Shown here: in pieces, positions 57,492 to 64,000 of the stretch | Position numbering within the stretch: position 1 is the stretch's first letter | Layout of the letters: each line of letters starts with the position of its first letter | Source of the DNA: Eopsaltria australis | Taxonomy: Eukaryota; Chordata; Aves; Passeriformes; Petroicidae | Assembly (NCBI GenBank): GCA_034509425.1 | Contig: JAVTVJ010001750.1 | Span: forward strand, 112,574-176,573 | Direction: 5' to 3' | DNA length: 64,000 bases | The notes under the pieces: generated by a model | Databases searched by the model: none | What the model saw: the letters and a program-made list of their open reading frames with translations, nothing else | Told to the model about the DNA's origin: nothing | Made by a program: the position numbers and the translations under genes

Positions 57492-60400
57492 AGGGGCCCT
57501 GCCTCTAGCCAGGTAGAGGAAAGGGACAACCGGATCTATTGGACTGTGTGGATCCGATGGCCTGGCACGTCTGACCCACAAAGATATACGGCTTTGGTTG
57601 ACACCGGCGCTCAATGTACCCTGATGCCATCAAGGTACGTGAGAACAGAATCTATTTCTGTTTCTGGGGTGACAGGAGGATCCCAGCAGCTGACTGTATT
57701 GGAAGCTGAAGCGAGTTTAACTGGGAACGAGTGGCAGAAACACCCCATCGTGACAGGCCCAGAGGCCCCATGCATCCTGGGCATAGACTATCTTAGAAAT
57801 GGGTATTTCAAAGACCCAAAAGGACATCGTTGGGCTTTCGGGATAGCCGCTGTAGAAACAGAAGACATCCAACAGCTAAATACCTTGCCTGGTCTCTCAG
57901 AAGACCCCTCTGCTGTGGGACTGCTGGAAGTTGAAGAAGAGCAGGTACCAATCGCCATGGCGACAGTGCACTGTTGGCAGTACTGCACAGACAGAGACTC
58001 TATGGTTCCCATCCACGAGATGATTCGTAAACTGGAGAGCCAAGGAGTGGTCAGCAAAGCTCATTCACCCTTTAACAGCCCTATACGGCCAGTGCGTAAG
58101 TCCAGTGGAGAATGGAGACTGACAGTGGATTATCGTGGCCTGAATGAGGTCACACCACCACTGAGTGCTGCTGTGCCAGACATGTTGGAACTTCAGTATG
58201 AACTGGAATCCAAGGCAGAAAAGTGGTACGTGACCATCGATATTGCCAATGCCTTTTTCTACATTCCTCTGGCAGCAGAGTGCAGGCCTCAGTTTGCTTT
58301 CACCTGGAGGGGCGTGCAGTACACCTGGAACAGACTCCCCCAGGGGTGGAAGCACAGCCCCACCATCTGCCATGGCCTGATCCAGGCTGCACTGGAAAAG
58401 GGTGAGGCTCCAGAACATCTGCAGTACATCGACGACATCATCGTATGTGGGAACACAGCAGAGGAAGTCTTCGAGGAAGGAAAGAAGATCATCCAGATTC
58501 TCCTAAGAGCTGGTTTTGCCATCAAGCGAAGTAAGGTTAAGGGACCCACTCAAGAAATCCAGTTTTTAGGAGTCAAGTGGCAAGATGGACGTCACCAGAT
58601 CCCGACAGAAGTAGTCAACAAGATCACTGCTATGTCCCCACCTACGAACAAGAAGGAAACCCAGGCTTTTCTAGGAGCTGTCGGGTTTTGGAGAATGCAT
58701 ATCCTGGAAAACAGCACAATTGTAAGCCCTCTTTACCTCGTGACATGAAAAAGAAATGATTTCCAGTGGGGTCCTGAGCAACAACAAGCATTCGAACAAA
58801 TTAAGCAGGAGATTGCCCACGCAGTAGCCCTTGGGCCAGTCAACAGGGCAGGATGTGAAAAATGTGCTCTACACTGCGGCTGGGGAGAACGGTCCATCCT
58901 GGAGCCTGTGGCAGAAGGGACCTGAAGAGGCTCGAGGACGACCACTCAGGTTGTGGAGTCGGGGATACAAAGGATCTGAGGCCAGCTATACCCCAACCGA
59001 GAAAGAGATTCTTGCGGCTTATGAAGGGGTTCGAGCTGCCTCGGAAGTAATTGGCACCGAAGCACAGCTGCTTCTGGCACCCCGACTACCAGTGCTGGGT
59101 TGGATGTTCAAGGGAAGGGTTCCTTCCACACACCATGCCACCGACGCCACGTGGAGCAAGTGGATTGCGCTGATCACACAGCGAGCCCAGACAGGAAACC
59201 CTAATCGCCCTGGGATTCTGGAAATTATAACAAACTGGCCTGAAGGTGAGACTTTTGGGTTATCTTCTGAAGAAGAGGAGGGGCAAGTGACACGTGCTGA
59301 GGAAGCCCCACCATATAACGAGCTACCGGAGAGCGAAAGACAATATGCCCTCTTCACTGATGGTTCCTGCCGAATTGTGGGTGCTAACCAGAAGTGGAAA
59401 GCTGCTGTATGGAGCCCCACACGACAAGTTGCACAAGCTACTGAGGGAGAAGGTGGATCGAGTCAGGTCACGGAGCTTAGAGCCGTCCAGCTGACTTTGG
59501 ATATTGCTGAGCGAGAGAAGTGGCCTTGGCTCTATCTCTACACCGACTCCTGGATGGTAGCTAACGCTCTGTGGGGTTGGTTGAATCGCTGGAGAAAGGC
59601 CAACTGGCAGAACAGAGAGAAACCCATCTGGGCCGCTGAGATTTGGCAGGACATCTCTACCCGTGTAGAGAGGCTGACTGTGAAGGTTCAACATGTGGAT
59701 GCACATGTACCCAAGAGTCGGGCCAATGAAGAGCATCGTAACAACGAGCAGGTGGACCGAGCTGCCAAACTGAGAGTATCACAGGTGGATCTGGACTGGC
59801 AGCACAAGGGAGAATTATTTCTAGCTCGTTGGGCCCATGATGCCCCTAGTCATCAGGGACGAGATGCAACATACCGATGGGCTCGTGACCGAGGGGTGGA
59901 CTTGACCATGGACAACATCTCACAGGTCATCCATGGCTGCGAGACCTGCGCTATGATCAAGCAGGCCAAGCGGGTGAAGCCTCTGTGGTACGGTGGACGA
60001 TGGTCGAAGTATAGGTATGAGGAAGCCTGGCAAGTTGACTACATCACCGTTCTGCAAACCCGCCAAGGCAAGCGCTACATGCTGACCATGGTGGAAGCAA
60101 CCACTGGATGGTTAGAGACCTATGCTGTGTCTCATGCTACCGCCCGAAACACCATCTTAGGCCAGGAAAAGCAAGTCTTGTGGAGACATGGCACCCCTGA
60201 GAGAATTGAGTTGGACAACGGGACCCATTTCAAGAATGGCCTTATAAATAGCTGGGCCAGAGAACATGGCATCGAGTGGATATATCATATCCCTTATCAT
60301 GCACCAGCTGCCGGGAAAGCTGAACAGTGCAACGGACTACTTAAGACCACCCTGAAGGCACTTGGCAGGGGGACCTTCAGAAATTGGGAAGTGAACTTAG

Positions 60401-60609
60401 CAAAGGCCACCTGGATGGTCAACACACGAGGCTCCATCAATCGAGCTGATCCTGCCCAGTCTGAACCCTTGCACACAGTGGACAGAGATAGAGTCCCTGT
60501 GGTACACATGAAAGGTATTTTAGGAAAGACTGTTTGGATTAGTCCCACCTCAGACAAAGGCAAACCCATCTGCGGGGTTGTTTTTGCTCAAGGACCTGGT
60601 TACAATTAG
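57492..60609 (+). pseudogene. pol: pro-pol frame: protease, RT, RNase H, integrase (one stop, one frameshift)
   Basis: The domains are in order. Aspartic protease has ALVDTGAQCTLMP and CILGIDYLRNG. Reverse transcriptase (about 57,990-58,745) has LPQGWKHSP and the active-site YIDDIIV. An RNase H region has FTDGSC, a following Glu and YTDSW. Integrase has a HHCC-type zinc-binding module (H-x4-H ... CETC), then core acidic residues in QVDYI, ELDNGTHF and KAEQCNGL. The frame is broken by a TGA at 58,746-58,748 and by a frameshift between about 58,828 and 58,860, so RT and RNase H/integrase are now in different frames. It ends at TAG 60,607-60,609. No dUTPase domain is visible after integrase, unlike mammalian ERV-L, and no env follows. 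Confidence 0.9.
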
Positions 60610-60630
60610 TGGGTAATGCAGAAAGATGGG

Positions 60631-62272
60631 TGTCCTGGGTTAGGCCAGAGGGGTCAAAATCTAAGAAGTGATCTGTGCTGCAGGAATGCAGGAAGGAATA
60701 CAACTTCCTTCCTGCGGGAGAGAGAGCCAATAATCAGGTAGTTTTAAGAATTGATAGGTAGGTAAACCAATTAAAAAGTTGGTCCGCCTTCAAGGAAAAA
60801 ACCATATATAAGCAGAGACTCTCTGACGCTCTTCTTCTTTGGACCTGCTGCTGCTGTGTTGAGAGGAGCAGCTCCTGCTTCTCTCGCTGGTGAGGCCCAA
60901 GCGCTTCTCCCCCCCCCTCCCCCCCTTCTAAAGGAGGGATGGGGGGGGGGGAAAGGAGGTTTTACGGCAGCCGTGCCGCTGCAGCCGGGCAGGCATGGGG
61001 GAGGAAACGATTGGAATTTTCAGCAGATCCAGCTCAGCCGGTGTGTCAGCTACACAAGAGGGAGAGCCGGGCCAGGCAAGGACCAGGCCGGACTCCATCC
61101 AGCTCGGGCCAGGCCTTGCCCTGTCACCCCGGGCCCAGATGGCCCCACCAGGCCGAGCCAGCTTGGCAGAGCCACGCAAAGACTCTTGAGAGCGTCTGGC
61201 ATCCAGCTCGGACTTGTTCAAGCAGCCCGGCAAAGAGCACGTGATCTTCACACTGCCGGAGAGAGAGAGACAGAGATTAACTCTCTCCATGCCTGGACTA
61301 AACTCACAGACACTCATCCTTCCTCGCAGAGAGAGGAACGAGTGAGGACATCTACATAGTGCAGCGCAGAGACCTTACAGTCAGTGAGGAAAGCAGAACT
61401 GATGCCTAGAGGGAGGTGCATGAGAAGTTGCTTCAAAAGTGAAGCTGAAAACTCTTTTAGAGAACCATGGTTGGGGACTGAGCTAATAAATTCTCTGTAA
61501 TATATGAAGATATAGTCCAAAGGAGGATGTGAGGTTCTTATTGCAGCCAATGAACTGAAATACCTAAGTACAGACAAGTAAGTGTTGAAAAAGTACAGCC
61601 TGATGAGAAACTAGAACCAAGAGAGAGGAGAGGCTGGGACTCAGAGCCCTGGTCCCGGGGAGAATGCTAGAGAACCTGAGTTGTCAAGAGAACCTGTGCT
61701 GCTAAGCACAGAAGAAAGGATTTTTCTTTGTTGCTGCAATTGAACTAGGCATCCTTAAAACAAGTACCCTGTGGACTGTTCATAACCCACCATAGTAGCT
61801 GTGGGAAGGCTACTGGTGTGGGAGAGATCCACCATTAAGTTGGACTTTGCTCCGGGCGGCGGTTAATGGTGAGGCAGAAGACCCATAAAAACTGTATTTT
61901 TTCTTACAGAAGATCCATGGTGTAAGCAAAAGAAACTTCTCTCCCTAAATGAACTAGAACAAAAGCTGTTTCTGAGGTGGTAAACTGACTGGAAGTCAAA
62001 GTGTTGTCTTTTGTATGTTGTCAGGGAGAATGAAATGGAGAGTGGGGAAGGAAGGGTAGTCTGAAGAGTTTGTTCTAGTTTTTTTTTCTTGAGTTTTTTT
62101 TTCTTTTTTCCCTTTGTCTTAGATATATTAATAAAACTTCTTTGTACTTTATAAAGTTTGAGCCTGCTTTGCCTACTCCTAATCCTTGTCTCACAACAAA
62201 CAATCAAGTAAATTTAAGTAAGTGTGCTAGCATTTAGCCACAAACCTGAATAGGCGAACTAAAACCACGACA
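60631..62272 (+). mobile_element. Nested long solo LTR with TSD ATGGG
   Basis: A 1,642-bp LTR, TGTCCTGGGTTAGG...AAAACCACGACA, flanked by ATGGG (60,626-60,630 and 62,273-62,277). It belongs to the same family as the solo LTR at 45.8 kb. It has a TATATAAG box at 60,805-60,812, a C-run/G-run hairpin at 60,907-60,957 and AATAAA at 62,130-62,135. It inserted into the provirus just after pol, so it is younger than the provirus insertion or entered a source copy. Confidence 0.93.
60907..60957 (+). repeat. C-run/G-run hairpin in the LTR leader
   Basis: Two C-rich blocks are followed by ttctaaaggagg and a run of about 11 G. The C and G arms can pair, and either strand could form a quadruplex or i-motif. 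It lies about 100 bp after the TATA box, hence within the transcribed R/U5. Confidence 0.8.
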
Positions 62273-62405
62273 ATGGGGAAACCCATTGTGTACCACAAGG
62301 AAACTTAATTTTAAGTGAGAACTGTGTGTAAAGTTTCATTCTATATGTATATATATATGTAGAGTTTAAAGGCGGTATTGGTTTGGGTATCACATAGATG
62401 GTGAT

Positions 62406-62423
62406 AGAATAAGGGGTGGATAA
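62406..62423 (+). promoter_or_regulatory. Polypurine tract before the 3' LTR
   Basis: The stretch agaataaggggtggataa directly precedes the 3' LTR, where the plus-strand primer is expected. It is interrupted by three T residues, so it is a moderate match. Confidence 0.6.
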
Positions 62424-62995
62424 TGTCTTAGGTTACAATGGTATGTATTCTATCACCATCTTCATGGGATGTCGGGGCCGGGTGGGGCAGTGTTCCTGGC
62501 TCATCCCTGATGGCAGCAGAACTGTTTTCTAATGGGCCGGCCGTTAGAGCCAGCTGGGGCACTTTACTTTGCTCATCCCTAATGGCTGCAGTTAATGGGC
62601 CATTGAGTCCCACTGATAAACTCCATCATCCCATTGTGAGATGCCCCACCCAGGATGAGGAACCAATGTATCCCTATCTGCATATAAACTAGGATTTGAA
62701 ACACCACAAGTCAGCTTTTCCACTGGATTCCCAGAGGAAGACCAGACCCTTCTACACCACCACTGGACCTTCGGAGAAGAACTACACCTTTCACAGGATC
62801 ATTGCTTCAACAGAACCACATCTATCACTCCCAGAGGGCTGCAGCCACCTTCTAAGTGGACTACTACCAACACCCTGACTGACAGGGTGTCAGGTTGTAT
62901 TCTGACTCTGTCAGTGTTTTTGTACTATTGCATTTTTCTATTAAATTGTAGTTCTGCCTTTGAGTCTCTCATTGATTTGCTTTCAAACTACCACA
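62424..62995 (+). repeat. 3' LTR of the ERVL-like provirus
   Basis: A 572-bp LTR, colinear with the 5' copy and about 2 % different from it. The TATA-like element and ATTAAA signal are retained. Confidence 0.95.
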
Positions 62996-64000
62996 CCTCC
63001 AGAAAAAGTGAACTGGCTGACAAGCAATTATATAATTTTCACACAAGACTTCAACAAAAGCTTCTATCCAACACTCTCCATACATAAAAAACTAAGCAGT
63101 TACCAGAAGCAAAGGTCAGGATTTTAAACCACTTCCTCTCATGAATGCTGAACACAAAACAAAAACTTTGGCTAAACTCTGCCCTTGTATTGCTCTTGGT
63201 GATTGTAAATTAGGTTACTATAACCTATATGAAAACACTAGAAATTACAATCTAAAAAGTTTCAGAAGTAGTAAACTAGTACCATCCTACTTTCTTGCTA
63301 ACTTGTCTACATTCAGGACAAGCCCTTAAATATATGAAAGATGGAAATCTAAAGTTTGAGGACCCTGCTGATTCAACAAGCACACAAGCAGGTACACTGC
63401 CTTGATTTGGGAAAAAATAAAAATAATAATCAAGCCTGTGGTAAAGTTAAAAAATGCTAATCAGTAAGACAACCTATAAATATATACCCCTTTGAATATG
63501 TTGAAAATCAAAGCAACAGTATTGATTTGTAACTACAGACTTAGAAAAAATAAGCAAATAAACTTTAAATACTACATGATTAAAAATCTGGGTAGATGGA
63601 TTTTATCTTACAATCCTTATTTAACTGTAACTTTTATTTAAATTTTATTTAACTTCACTTACTTATCCCCAGAATGTCACTGCTTAACTGATGGCAGAAG
63701 AGTAAGCATTCTCAAAGCAAACATTGTTAAAAACTATCTCAATATGTATATGAAGCCTAGTTTCAACAAAGAACAAGAGTTTATTATCTAATTTCAGTAT
63801 GACAATTTCAAATGGGATAAAGTAATGCTACTGCTGTATTTTAACCCATCTGGAAATATTTGTAAGGTTATAAAGGAATTTATAATTTAATTTAAGAGGA
63901 TAAAGAGAAAGAATTTAAATATATAGATTGAAATCTACAGAGAGAGGGACAGGGTTTTAGTTTCTTCATTGGTGCCTCCAAAATCTTTGGAGAAGAATTT

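Larger units (their letters stand above)
55163..62995 (+). mobile_element. ERVL-like endogenous provirus, env-less, TSD CCTCC
   Basis: A 7,833-bp provirus bounded by two LTRs and a perfect 5-bp duplication CCTCC (55,158-55,162 and 62,996-63,000). The order is LTR, lysine-type PBS, hydrophobic upstream ORF, gag-like frame, protease-RT-RNase H-integrase frame, nested foreign LTR, short 3' stretch, LTR. Without the nested insertion it is about 6.2 kb. The integrase and gag resemble class III (ERVL/spuma-related) elements, as does the lack of a CCHC zinc knuckle in gag. It lies antisense to EEA1. Stops in gag and pol and a frameshift in pol make this copy defective. Confidence 0.93.
55032..64000 (-). 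other. EEA1 intron 1 (partial)
   Basis: More than 9 kb. It is occupied mainly by the provirus 55,163-62,995. From 62,996 to the window end it is AT-rich intron with no EEA1 exon 1. Confidence 0.85.

Noticed and set aside
60856..61359. Plus-strand ORF of 167 codons after pol, considered as an env remnant
   Set aside because: It lies wholly inside the nested LTR and includes the G-run; it has no signal peptide or envelope features.
1..64000. CRISPR arrays, bacterial operons, tRNA or rRNA genes
   Set aside because: The window is vertebrate intronic DNA; no direct-repeat arrays or cloverleaf genes were recognised.

Overview
The window is vertebrate, and most likely bird (probably songbird) nuclear DNA. 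It covers most of one host gene, EEA1 (early endosome antigen 1), read from the minus strand. Twenty-six exons (numbered 2 to 27 by analogy with mammals) run from 55,031 down to 337. All have GT-AG junctions and compatible phases. Joined, they give about 1,328 codons with no stop. They encode the N-terminal Rab5-binding C2H2 zinc finger and nearly all of the long coiled-coil rod. Exon 1 lies beyond the right edge. The last exons, which carry the C-terminal FYVE domain, lie beyond the left edge. I see no second host gene.

The rest is intron, and its main structure is a set of LTR retroelements. From low to high coordinates: a small internally deleted ERVL-type solo LTR (9,515-9,897, TSD CCAAG); an old long solo LTR (10,325-11,823, minus); a short LTR-like element (20,911-21,298); a GC-rich LTR (22,745-23,720); a possible degraded LTR near 32.3-32.6 kb; a long solo LTR (45,830-47,406, minus, TSD ATTAG); a 3' LTR with a short retroviral coding remnant (52.2-52.9 kb); a solo LTR (54,355-54,927, TSD GTGCAC) that ends only 11 bp from the exon 2 splice donor; and a provirus (55,163-62,995, TSD CCTCC) in intron 1.

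The provirus is plus-strand, antisense to EEA1. It has two 571/572-bp LTRs that differ by about 2 %, a lysine-type primer-binding site, an upstream ORF for a 161-residue hydrophobic protein, a gag-like frame, and a protease-RT-RNase H-integrase frame. It has no env. A second, 1,642-bp solo LTR (60,631-62,272, TSD ATGGG), of the same family as the 45.8 kb copy, is nested between pol and the 3' LTR. Gag and pol share one reading frame separated by two stops; pol also has a further stop and one frameshift, so the copy is defective.

The bird assignment is inference from the EEA1 protein, the compact introns and LTR families that look avian. Exon numbers and residue numbers assume eight residues in exon 1, as in mammals. 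No database search was possible.
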